Below, piece by piece: positions 34,316-44,796 of a stretch of DNA of 64,000 nucleotides (its first letter is position 1; every line of letters begins with the position of its first letter). The position numbers were made by a program, and so were the translations under genes. The stretch is taken from NCBI GenBank assembly GCA_035578175.1, contig JAQMRL010000006.1:64774001-64838000 (forward strand), in the 5' to 3' direction. Below the pieces are notes generated by a model, which was not told the DNA's origin, did not search any database, and was given only the letters and a program-made list of their open reading frames with translations. This DNA is from Catonia carolina. Taxonomy: Eukaryota > Arthropoda > Insecta > Hemiptera > Achilidae.

Positions 34316-35388
34316 ATACGGTTTTCAAGCTGCGAAACTTAAAAAATTGAGTCCCAGAGAACTAGATCGCTTTCAGTTTAAAAAATACTACGTGAAAACA
34401 TTAAAAAGTAGGGTCAGAAAATACACTTTTAAAAAAAAAATTAGTGAAAAATAACTTTGTTAAATTATGAATAACGCAAAACTTTTTAATGAGTTTAATT
34501 TTCGTAGACGTTATGTCTATCATTTTTTTTTAAATAAAATTCTCTACAATGTCCATTAACCTTAGAGCCGGCAATCGTCGATTTTGAGACGATATTACCG
34601 CTTTCTGAACCGGTCGCGTCGCAAAATCGGATTTGCTTCATAGCATTGCAATGTTGTTTAGTTTTGATTTCATCTACAGACAGCGTGTTGCTATTTTGTA
34701 CAATTGTTTAGTAATGTATACAGAAAATTTTTACATATAATACAATCGTTTTAGAGTTACATATTCTGCTTGTGTTTCTCTGTTGAAACCACGCTGTCCT
34801 AGAGCTGAATTTGGTTATTTCTTGGTTTACATGACGTGTTTTTGTATGTATTTTCTTCAATTTTGAACATAGATTCGTTTTTTATTTTATTTTAAAATAA
34901 ACATTAAAAGTAACGAATCGTATATAATGAATTTTTTAAGTAGAGTATAGAGTATAAGTATTTAAACAGTAGTGTCATCTGAAATTTTAGAAAAGTATTG
35001 GTCTAAAAATTATTTTCAAATAGTTTCAGCATCCCTTAATGTCAGATTAAAATACCGGTAATGCATTTATTCTATTTTCCTTAGTTTTCTTGTTATTTTG
35101 ATGTCACGGGAAAAATTTCGTGATTTATAGCAAATTTTTAATGATTTTTTACGGTTTGGTGACTAGAAATTCTCTATCGGTCTAGAAAAATGTTATTGCC
35201 GGCTGTAGGGTTAAAACCGTTAGCGTGTTTACTTACAATTTAACAAATTTATTTTACGCTAAACTTAAGAAAGTGTGTTTTAACCATAATTTTTAATGTT
35301 TTCACGTAGTTTTCTTAGAAACTAAAAGCAATACAGTTCTGGGACACATTTTTTTAAGTTTCCCAGGTTAAACACCACATGAAATTTA
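34316..35388. mobile_element. Foldback-like element, arms ~150-250 bp
   Basis: The left arm contains GCGAAACTTAAAAAA, GTCCCAGAGAACT, ACTACGTGAAAACATTAAAA, TTTGTTAAATTATG and GAGCCGGCAAT (34329-34575). The right arm carries the same motifs in inverse order and orientation (GCCGGC near 35199-35204 to GTTTCCC near 35363). The internal ~600 bp is single-copy here and AT-rich. No terminal duplication was resolved and no coding function is seen. Confidence 0.65.
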
Positions 35389-35399
35389 AAAGAAAATTG

Positions 35400-35690
35400 C
35401 CGAAAAATTAAAAAGAAATGCATGATTGAACTACTTCCGGTTGAGCGATTTTGTTGGAAATCTTCTTGTCGTATCCCTTTGTGATACTTAAGTTCCAAGT
35501 TTCAACTTCGTGCAATATTCCGTTTTTGATTTCCATACATAGACCGATTGGTAAAAATATTTTTGGGTTCAATACGCCTGAAAACATGTATTTCCGGGGG
35601 AAAATCGGATTTAGAAAAAATCGACATAACAATATTTTTCTGCTCTGTATATTTTTTCCTATATAGAAAGAAAGAAAGAAAGGAAGAAAA
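35400..35690 (+). repeat. Family D repeat, 3' part
   Basis: ACTACTTCCGGTTGAGCGAT, TACTTAAGTTCCAAGTTTC, TTTTTGGGTTCAATACGCCT and AAAAATCGACATAACAATA follow D order. The CA tract is replaced by CATACATAG. The terminal GGCAAGAG motif is degraded into GAAAGAAAGAAAG. The frame of 132 codons on the minus strand is a shadow. Confidence 0.7.
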
Positions 35691-36419
35691 CTCAAACACC
35701 GAAATAAGAACTCGAACAAGAAATTAAAGGAGAAACCTATGAACAAAAACGAAAACTGTACTTCTAATCTGACTATTTTTATAGTATTTACAAAAACATT
35801 CAACATTATGATACAGATTTAATATAAAAACTGAAAAGAAAACTCCATCAGATTTGTTAGAAAACTGGCCTCTCCACAGTTTACAATGATTCAATTAAAA
35901 CTTGAAACGATTGTGAAAATTGAAATACCAATTTCAAACTAAACTCTACCCCGATAAAAAAACAAACGCAGAGATAATTTTAATTCATCCTGGACACAAA
36001 AAAACGAATCCTCTATATTTTGTGTCGCGTGCTTGGATTAAGATCTATCAGTTGTTTCCCATTTATTTTCAATCGTTTGAAGGGTGGATTCCGACGAACA
36101 ATATAAAAGATAAAATTATTTGAAATCCTTTCAACCGGTCACACAAAATAATCCGGTAATTCAATTACAACCAATTTAATGAACGTGATTACATCAGTTG
36201 GGAGGCAAACATTTTGTTACTCGAATTATTTATCCCAAAAGCTAATTTAGAAAATTTATTATAAAACCATAGCAAATTTTATTTAACAAGCGATTAAATT
36301 TTCTATAATTAACAGTGCGCACCCACTCTATTGGTCATGCGCAAACGGAACAATTATGATCGGCTATCCTATCTCATTCGTAAAAACATTTATATTCCTA
36401 TTTAGGAAAAATAAATATG

Positions 36420-36690
36420 ACTTAAACAATATACTTAAGGTGTCAGATAAATGGTTTAAAGAAGTCAGAAAGGATATTGAGAACTTAATGAACCGAACCA
36501 AATTCACACAACTAATTACGGACTTCAAGGGCTTCTATGAATAGAAAAAACAGAAAGAAAGCCAGGAGGCATTAAAAATGAAAAAAAACCAATAGTGAAC
36601 GAATGTTAAGAATGTGGCTACAAAAAGAGCTTCCAGAAACGTTTAAAGTCACCTCACTTGGTCTAAAACTCGCACGTAAAAACAAAAAAT
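36420..36690 (+). pseudogene. LINE C-terminal relic (SDKWFKEVRKD type)
   Basis: Reads KVSDKWFKEVRKDIENLMN, then RTKFTQLITDFKGFYE, a stop, and then KKQKESQEALK and frame-shifted RKRLKSPHLV-like code. Hemipteran and other arthropod LINE tails often carry a WFKEV.KD..E segment followed by a basic ERRKAxS segment (family knowledge, by recall). It is the clearest copy of the sequence tandemly duplicated at 18041-19174. Confidence 0.62.
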
Positions 36691-36699
36691 AGAAATCTG

Positions 36700-37150
36700 A
36701 CCGATCAACAATTTTTTTATTATTTATAATTGCGCCCGCGCGGCTAACAAGATCATTTCTGGGGTCAAAGGGGTGCGTTGATCTTGTAACAAAATAATAA
36801 CAGCAAACATTGTTTGAAAAAACTGTCTATAGGTAATATTATTGTATGGTGTTAACAATAGCTATAAAAGTTTAGACTATTACCGGCGAGGCGGTCCATC
36901 TGAATATTCATCGCCCTTAATCCTTTTTTATGTTATTTCTATTATTTGTTAGATTTTTCTGGAAAAGTAGAGAAGTTACACTTTTCAGTTCTTTTATATT
37001 TTAAGTCATAAAGGTTCCTTATTTTTCTAAAAACTGGATTAACAAATCTTATAAAAGGACCGAACCCTCTATTGATTCTGTTAAGTTTTAACTCGGATGC
37101 GAATTAAACCAGGGCGTTTTTTGTTAATTATTGTTATTATCTGTAAAACC
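36700..37150. other. No gene recognised
   Basis: Includes a short GC-rich spot (GCGCCCGCGCGGC, about 36733). No family match. Confidence 0.4.
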
Positions 37151-37152
37151 AC

Positions 37153-37932
37153 AATATTTTTTTTATCCTGTTATCTAATTGTTAATGTCTAGTAAATTTT
37201 TTCCAAGAAAGAGAAATTTTGTTTTGTGACACGAAGTTGATAGCCCTACTCAACTGATACAGATACGGCAATGTGAGTTAATTCTCCTCGAGTTGTGTAA
37301 AATTTTGTGCCGTTTCCGGTCGTGATAAGAACAGAATGTCTTTTACCCTAGAACAATAGCTTGTTTATATCTAGAGGCTGTAGCTCTTGGACTAATCGTA
37401 CGCAATACGGATACAATTTCAATTTTTAAGCAGCTTTCTGCACACTCGAATATGACAAACCAACTTGCGATGAACGTTTTAGAAAACTTTTCCGTGGAAA
37501 ATTGAGCAATCTTGTTTTCACTTTCTCTAAAACGTTATGTGTGTCAAGAGAGTTGGTCGACCGCTACGTTTTCTGTCGCAAACACTACCTCTCTCTCGAA
37601 ATCGGTTTGTTAGCCTATAAATTTACATTTTTTGGTAGAGGAATACCAAAAAATTTAATTTTAAATAATTATTTTACACTCGCGTACGATTTCGTAGCAA
37701 AATATTGTTCAAGAATGAGAACCCGTTGTTCTAGAGAATAGGACATTATGTTTGTAACACGACCGGAAACGGCACAAAATTTTACACAGCTTAAGGAGAA
37801 TTAACTCACACTGCCGTATCTATACCGGTTGAGTAGGGCTACCAACTTCCGTATCAAAAAACTAAATTTCTCATCTTAGAAAAAAATTACCAGACATTAA
37901 CAATTTTGGTAACAGGACTAAAAAATTACTCT
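37153..37932. mobile_element. Foldback-like element, arms ~200 bp
   Basis: Outer arms: TCCTGTTATCTAATTGTTAA (about 37166) pairs with TTAACAATTTTGGTAACAGG (about 37898-37917). Then TAGCCCTACTCAACTGATAC pairs with GTTGAGTAGGGCTACC, GTGAGTTAATTCTCC with GGAGAATTAACTCACA, and TTTCCGGTCGTG with CACGACCGGAAA. The inner ~350 bp contains a 79-codon frame (37502-37741) that includes part of an arm and is not supported as a gene. No flanking duplication was resolved. Confidence 0.75.
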
Positions 37933-37939
37933 GCAGTTT

Positions 37940-39740
37940 AGCACCTAACGCTTTACGAGTAACCAGTTCATCGTCCATGCTGTATATAAATATAAAGTAT
38001 GTGTTTACTTAATGTTAAAGAACCCAGATTTCTTTATAATGTGAATATTTTAAAATAGAAATCCAATATTCGTTTTAATATAGCCAAAATTTTACGAAAA
38101 AGTCTAATTTCGACTCCAATTTAAGATATGGAAATTAATTTTCTGACTGAAACATGCATTTTACAACTTAAACGCTAAGTGTAACTGTTTTCCTATTTAT
38201 GGTGACAAATAAAATAAAAATAGAAAAAACAACGATAGAGATATTTTTATTTATATTTATTTTATTTTATTTTGAAAGAAGTCTGGTCACGTAATTGTAG
38301 ATTTACCAAAAATAAAAAATATGGAAATGAAAGAAAAATTCAACTTTGATTGACAACACTGAAAATAAAGAGGATTTTGATATTTTTAGAAAGTTTTCTA
38401 AATACGATACGTCGGTCTTCGTTACACGGTTGATTCGTTTTAAACCTACCACATCTACGGGTTTCACTTTTTAAAAAATCCGAGATAAAATCTGCTTATA
38501 AAAACCCTTTCACTATATTTTTATCAATGTAATACCTACTTAATTAAACAGAAATATTAATTAAAGAGACGTAAAATGAAAATTTCTGTTTACTGAACAG
38601 GTATAAAGAGAGGAAAATGTAAGCAAAGAGTTTATTTTGAATAAATATCCTTTTAAAGAAGAAACTCAACTACCCACTGACTAAAACGTCAGTATTCAAC
38701 GGTGAAAGTAGAAAATACATAGCAACAGGACATTAGAGACAAACGTAGAGTAATTTTCAGGGAGAGAAAGAGAGGTTAAATAAGTTTTACTACTTAAAAG
38801 GAAAAGAAGAACATTTTTAGTGGAGGTGAAAAAGAGATATAAGTAAGCAGGAGAAAATGATGCGAAAAGCGGTACACTTTATATCTCAAAGGGAAAACAA
38901 CTCTGACTTTTCCTTCAGCGTTAGTTAAGTAAGATGTTGTAAAACTTATTACGGGGTATGCGTCTGTGTGTGTGTATATACATTTACAGGTCTTACAGTA
39001 AACTGTAACTAAAAGCGGATGAAGGAAAACTCCCTCCTATTTAACAACAAACATCAGCCTATTCCAACTTTTCATTTAGTACACTTCCTACCGCATTTAT
39101 AACAGCGAATAGAGTTCATATACTTTATTACGTTCATCATTGCGAAAGTAATTTAGCTATAATAATGTTTTTAACTAGTAATTTCGCAAGATAATACAAA
39201 TAAAATGGATACGGGCACAAGAGAAAAATATTTTGAAGTTATTGCTGTTTAGGTGTTAAGTCCAAAAATGCATTTAAATCCTGGAGTAACGCACCAGCTT
39301 GGACCAGCTATAGCCGTCATCGTTGCTAATAAAAAGCTGTTTAAAAGCAAAGTCATAGAGGAATTTAAAAAAAAATTTAGACATTTTTTGACGTTTTTGA
39401 TTCACTGAAATGTACTCTTTTTAACGGTATATTTATTTGTATTGAAAGGTTAGTCGTAAAATCAATAAAAACAAAATTACGATCGGTTTCAACAGAACAA
39501 ACAACACAATTCAATCACAAATATCTTCTGAATGAAAAGATAAAAACCTAAATTTTTTCACCAGTTTGAAACTTGTCAATTTTTCTCTTTAGTTCCGCTT
39601 ATTCAATTATTTTGTTTAGAAATTACAAAATACAATAAATACTACACAAATTTATTAACTGTATAGAGAGAATTTACAATTGGGCATTACCAATTGTGTA
39701 CAATTGCGTGGTTTCTTTTAAATTTAAAAATCTCATCTTT
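37940..39740. other. No gene recognised
   Basis: AT-rich. Interrupted (TTTA)n/(TTTTA)n near 38240-38272 and a short (TG)n near 38965. No frame or family match. Confidence 0.45.
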
Positions 39741-39758
39741 TATTCTACCGCCATACAT

Positions 39759-40157
39759 TTTGCCCATAACGGGCAGGTGGAGTGATTAATTAATTGCACT
39801 CGATCTGTTCGTTCCCAGGGCTACAAAAAATAGTTCTGTTTCTTATCACATAGTCAGCCAATTATATGACAAAACTTCTTAAGAATAGAAGAGGTAGAGG
39901 TGTAAAAGACACTAGTCAAAGTTTATCTCCTCTTAGATTAATGAATTTCACTAAACAGCCAGATCCAGTGGTGAATGAAATGAAGGTGTCATTTGCAGAG
40001 TGGAAATTGGATGCTGTTCGGATGGCCTACAATGCTGATAAGCTTACTCTTTCAACTCAGTGAGGAAGGCAATAGTAAACCATCTCACTCCTCGTTTTTA
40101 CTTAGTAAAACCTCTGAAAGTTCAAACCAGCCTTTCGGGTGTTGACCTAAACAACAA
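39759..40157 (+). mobile_element. SINE-A copy 13, 10-bp duplication
   Basis: Full-length forward copy with an intact 5' hairpin (TGCCCATAACGGGCA), ending GTTGACCTAAACAACAA. Exact CGCCATACAT at 39749-39758 and 40158-40167. It has the GGAAATTGGATGCTGTTC variant of the central block. Confidence 0.94.
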
Positions 40158-40269
40158 CGCCATACATGTTCCATATGTCTTTTTAAAAATTGAATTTTAT
40201 TTATCCTAAAAACATAAAATAGTTTTCCGAAGAAAAGTTAAGTATAATTAAAAAAAAGGTTTTGTTTAG

Positions 40270-40402
40270 TATGTTTTTTTTATTAATTTACTTAACGTCG
40301 CATCAACTGCAAAGGTCATTAGCGACGACGTTCGGGTGTAATTATATACAATGAAGGATGAAATGATTTATTGTAACGTATAAAAATATGCCGTGCAAAT
40401 AG
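40270..40402 (-). mobile_element. SINE-B fragment, degenerate
   Basis: The reverse SINE-B body is recognisable: TTAACGTC near the T-rich start, then GGATGAAATGATTTATTGTA, then ACGTATAAAAATATGCCGTG. It stops before the tRNA-like head. Confidence 0.6.
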
Positions 40403-40404
40403 TA

Positions 40405-41325
40405 CAAATATAGTGTTTTGTTTTTTTTGCATATTTACGTTAGGAAATTTTCTTGGATGTTTATTTTTTTGTTGTAAATTTTGTTTTTTGTTTTTAAGAT
40501 TGAGTGTAGTTATAAAAAGCTATTATTATAATAGAATAAATAACAAAATAAACCAACTCATAACCGCGCTCAGGCTAGTCCTGTGCGGGTATTAGGAAAT
40601 AATACAGCATAAGATTCTTTGTACTTGTTTTTAGCAATAATAATAATAATAAAGTTACTGAATAAATATTGTTTCAACAGTAGATAAGTTTCATTAGTTT
40701 ATTTTAAGTTGCAAGTTAAATAATATTAGTCGAAAGACGAAATTGAGGGAAAAAATGACGAGGCACATATCATAACTGATAACACAAACTAGAAAAATTA
40801 ACATGAGAGGAAATAGTCATCTTGATGAGAAAAGCAGCTGTTCACACATTCTTTTTTAAAAGAAACAAACCATAATACAACATATACGTAGTACTTTCAA
40901 AAATATAAAAAGAAATATAGAACTGAAACACAAACACATTTACCACCAAATTCAATTTGTACGAATATAAAAAAACACAGTTTTCAACACACCAGCATTT
41001 AGGAATTGAACAAAACCGTCACCTGTCTACAACCCCTTACTAAAGCTGTCAACAAATCAGAACAATACCGTTAACTAACGAAAACATCCTGCTTTACAAA
41101 GAGCGTTAACGATTTTTTAAATATTCAATAACAGAACGCTTACTTTGTTAAAACTGTTCAATCAATACTGCTCTGAAATAGCCACACCCCTAAATCACTT
41201 TCTCAAACAGTGAAAAACGTGATGGTGATTGTACAAACAAAACCGCTATGCAAACTTTGCGGAGTTTGGTATAGAACACTTTAATCAAAAGCAATAATTA
41301 TCATTTCATATTTTTACTACCCTTC
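40405..41325. other. No gene recognised
   Basis: AT-rich. The 60-codon Phe/Cys-rich frame 40413-40595 is unsupported. Confidence 0.45.
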
Positions 41326-41327
41326 AT

Positions 41328-41560
41328 GAAATACGTAAGAAACGTTACGATTTGTGTCAGTATTTGAAGTAAATCTTTCACCGAAACGACACGTTTTCAA
41401 GTCCTCCCAGCCCAAAATATATGGTTTTACAGATTAGTCTGTGTATGAACAGAACATCTCAAAAACGGAAAATCATAAGAAATTAAAACGTGGAAGTTTA
41501 GTTACTTATGGGAATCGACAAGAAAATTGTAATTAAAATCGGACTAGACTATCCTTGAAT
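41328..41560 (-). repeat. Family D repeat, reversed fragment
   Basis: TTTCACCGAAACGACACGTT, CAGATTAGTCTGTGTATG, AACATCTCAAAAACGGAA and AATCGGACTAGACTATCC match the reversed 3' half of D. Heavily diverged. Confidence 0.6.
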
Positions 41561-41759
41561 AACTTATCCGATCCGTTAGGGTTATCGTGTAATGTCTTTA
41601 AAATTTGTCTTCTTTATATTTATTTATATTTTTATCATAAAATGTAAACGCTATAAAACAGGCACTAAACATTTTAGCAGTACAAAACACTTTCTTGAAA
41701 CAGTATTGTTATTGGAAGCATATCATCCGTGACAAAAACACTGAATGCAACAGTCTGTC

Positions 41760-42325
41760 ACACGTAGAATATACAAATAGAGAATTAGAAAAAACAGAAA
41801 GAAGAATTGTGATTAGAAAAATGAATCCAATTACTTAAACCAAAACCAAAAGACGGAAAATAATATGCAACGAATCATCAAAATAAAGAGGTTTAGAAGT
41901 CCAAAACATATCGGATGAAATAAGAAAGACAAGAATGAGATTTTACGGGCATATGGTAACGATGAACCAAGATACAATTGCAAAACAAATATTAGAAAAG
42001 CTGAAAGAACACATAAAACATAAATTAGTTCAAAGAAACAGAAAAGACCAAATGACACTAAACAAAAAGTAATTTAAAGGTTCTTAGACGAGTAAAAGAA
42101 GGAAGAAGAACATGGAAACATCTTACCAGAAGATGGATAGGCTAGTGAGGCATATCTTAAGACATCCAAGTATTATTCTATCAATAACGGAGGGTAATAT
42201 TAAGGGAGTGAATTATAGGGGAGACAAAGGTTAGAATATTTAAAGAAAATTACAAAAGATGTAGGGTGTTACAAGATAGAAAAACCTGGAAAACTGCATC
42301 AAACCAGTCGAGAGACTGATGACAA
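41760..42325 (+). pseudogene. LINE ORF2 C-terminal relics, two lineages abutting
   Basis: 41760-42060 reads EKTERRIVIRKMNPIT, then DEIRKTRMRFYGHMVTMNQD, then TIAKQILEKL, the RMRFYGH segment of a LINE reverse transcriptase tail. From 42118 the sequence is RMDRLVRHILRHPSIILSI, GNIKGVN and GRQRLEYLKKITKDVGC, ending SNQSRE and CTGATGACAAAC, i.e. the GRQRLEY lineage. Whether this is one recombinant copy or two adjacent insertions cannot be decided by eye. Confidence 0.68.
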
Positions 42326-42329
42326 ACTA

Positions 42330-43080
42330 TGATAGTAAACGCAGATATATATGAAATAATAATCAGAAAACAAATAAATAACAATTCTGTTCTTCAGAAG
42401 AAAAGGAAAATACCGAAAAGGAGTGATAACGAAAAGAAAGCATTTTCGGAGATAATGAAGAAAATACGGAAGAATAAAAACTCGAGCAAAAAAAATTAGA
42501 AAAGAAACTATGGATTGATTATAGTAGTCCAAGTTAGCTGAAACGAAAATAAAAAAGGATAGATTCGCTTGAAAATTACCTAGAAAATGAATGTGGTTTC
42601 TCGCACCTTTTATATATTTAATGTTATTGTGGTACTGCATATAATTTAAAAGGATATTTCATTTTAACGAACCGCTAGAATGAAGTTACATCTACATGAA
42701 AACCACCGAAACAGTTTATATTTATCAATCATGAAAATGAGAATTTTGAGTGATGAGGTAGATAGAGTATGGGATAAATTTTTGGAACGCACGTGTAGGT
42801 GTAAACGAATAAATTTTTGTTTGAATAGGGGTATGAGGGAGGTGAGAATTTTGGTTTGGTTGTGATTTAGTTGGAAATATTGACGTTGAAGTGGTTCCGG
42901 TGTTGTTGGAAAGGGGTGGTTTCAGTAAAACGAAAATGGTGTAGGTACGAGTGATAACGCATACTGTAACCAGCGAATCAGATTGGTAGCTTGTTTGTTT
43001 TGGTTGCAATGTTTTTGTCAAACCTAGAGTCTATACAAAGGGTGGGTTATAATTCGGTAGCAATAAAATGTAATTCAATA
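42330..43080. other. No gene recognised
   Basis: Frames of 61-113 codons on both strands (42299-43021) lack domains. 42850-42920 is G-rich on the plus strand. Confidence 0.4.
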
Positions 43081-43087
43081 CAAAAAA

Positions 43088-43875
43088 AATCTGGTGTGAA
43101 ACATTCACACAACTTTCTCTTGCCTATGCAAATAATAAACAATAATCCTAACATTAGTAATAAAACATTAGAAATAAACAAAAACCTAACGTCAATAAAC
43201 ATAACCTAATTTTAATCATGAGTGAAAGACCCAAAATGAAAATCGACCTCAGTTTGACATAAAAATACGGAAAATCACTCTTTCTCACTAAACTAGGCTC
43301 CGTGGAGAAAAATGCTCTCAATAAAAGTTGTAGATTTTTTTAATTTTCTATAAATTTAATTATATACACTTTTGTCGTAAAATGCATACTAAGGCCGAAA
43401 TTTTTAAAAAATCGATTTTTCACACATTTTCGTGAGAAAAAAACAGAAAATCGCAAATTACCGCTAAACTAAGCGTTATGCAAAAAATTGTTTGAAATAA
43501 AAGTTGTAGGATTTTAAATTCTCTACAATTTTTATTATATAAATTGTTGCGCTAAAATGCATATTAAAGCCGTAATCTTAAAAAAATACTTTTTTACGAG
43601 AAAACACCCTCACCAAGAATTTCAGCAAACATGGCGCCTACCCTACCTTGTAGAAAATAAAAAATTGAGTAAATCAGGCGATTTTAAAAAAAATCGTAGG
43701 ACCAGTTTTTGAGAAAATCGCAAAAAAGTGAAAAATTACACGAATAAACTACTACTTCCGGTTGACCGATTTTGATGAAAATGTTCGTGTCGGGTCCGGT
43801 AAAGGTATGTAACTTAAGTTTTAAGTTTCAAGTTCGTACGATGTTCCTTTCTTGAGATATTTTGTATACACACGC

Positions 43876-43906
<31 letters not shown>

Positions 43907-44052
43907 GACCAATCGCTAAAAACATGTTTTTTGGGTTCAGGGGGTCTGAAAACGTATAGATCCGGTGAAAACTCGATTTCGAAAAATCGACATGAAAACA
44001 ATAGGGTCTACTTTCCTTCCTATATATTCATATAGGCAAGAGAAAGTAAAAA
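43088..44052 (+). repeat. Family D repeat, full-length copy
   Basis: One of two apparently complete copies (~965 bp). Order: AAATCTGGTGTGAAACATTC; ACTTTCTCTTGCC; repeated variants of AAAATCGCAAATTACCGCTAAACTA; GACCGATTTTGATGAAAATG; a CG/CA microsatellite; GGGTTCAGGGGGTCTG; and terminal GGCAAGAGAAAGT. ACTTTCTCTTGCC near the left end and GGCAAGAGAAAGT at the right are exact inverted repeats (13 bp), though the left one is ~20 bp inside the shared boundary. It is non-coding. It is probably a non-autonomous transposon, class uncertain. Confidence 0.8.
43866..43908. repeat. (CA)n/(CG)n microsatellite inside family D
   Basis: CACGCGCGCACGCACGCAC followed by CACACA units. The same position holds a longer array in the copies at 56850 and 57957. 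Confidence 0.95.
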
Positions 44053-44210
44053 ATTGAATCTTGACAATCCGACAAATATGGGTTCGGAAGGGTGTTGGAT
44101 TATCAACAATTATGTATTACTGAGGATACTGTTTAAACCAGTAATGAAGCCTTTTTGGGAATGGAATCAGACTAAAAGAGTCCATTTTAAAACATTCAAT
44201 AACTGAATTG

Positions 44211-44796
44211 GTCATTTCAGAAAGCCCAAAAGTCAAAAAACTAACTTAAAAACTGGTTATTTATTACGTTCCAATAAATAGCGAAAATTTATAAATATAA
44301 TTTGTTCAAATGGCTGTCCCCTTTTATGTATACAATGTAGGCTGTACTTATGATTTTTTTTAAACGTAAGCCACACGTTTAAAAAAAAAATCAAGAATTT
44401 CGACTTAAGGTGTTTCTAAAAATAAATTGGAGTTTTTTTTGCGCCTTGGGGACTCCAGGAGGAGTATAGGACATGTCAGCTATAACACCTGAAATATATA
44501 TACGAATCGCACAATGTATCACTACTATCAAGAAAGAAATTCTTGTACGCTATAAAAAGTTTCACCGATCAAGTAATTTTTCAGATTCCTTTTAAAGGAA
44601 TTCAAATCCTCACAAAATTTTAAAAATTGGCGTAATTTATTCATGAATTTTCTCCCTGGATAAGTAGGTTTTTGTTCAAAAAACAACAAGTAAAATGCTA
44701 ACTTACGTTGTTTACTGTAAAATACGTTGTTAGACAAGAATAAAGTTAGGTTATAAAATAGCATTCTTTATTTACTTTTCTAGTAAATTTACATTA
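44211..44796 (+). mobile_element. Family H copy 2, left part
   Basis: Starts GTCATTTCAGAAAGCCCAAA, the left terminal repeat of H. It carries the TTACGTTGTTTACTGTAAAA and AATAGCATTCTTTATTTAC blocks and breaks off at AATTTACATTA where element E begins. A local hairpin, GATTTTTTTTAAACGT with ACGTTTAAAAAAAAAATC, lies at about 44352-44391. Confidence 0.7.

Noticed and set aside
35408..35806. 132-codon minus-strand hydrophobic frame as a membrane protein
   Set aside because: Half of it overlaps a family D copy and the rest is T-rich DNA giving Phe/Leu by composition. There is no support beyond its length.
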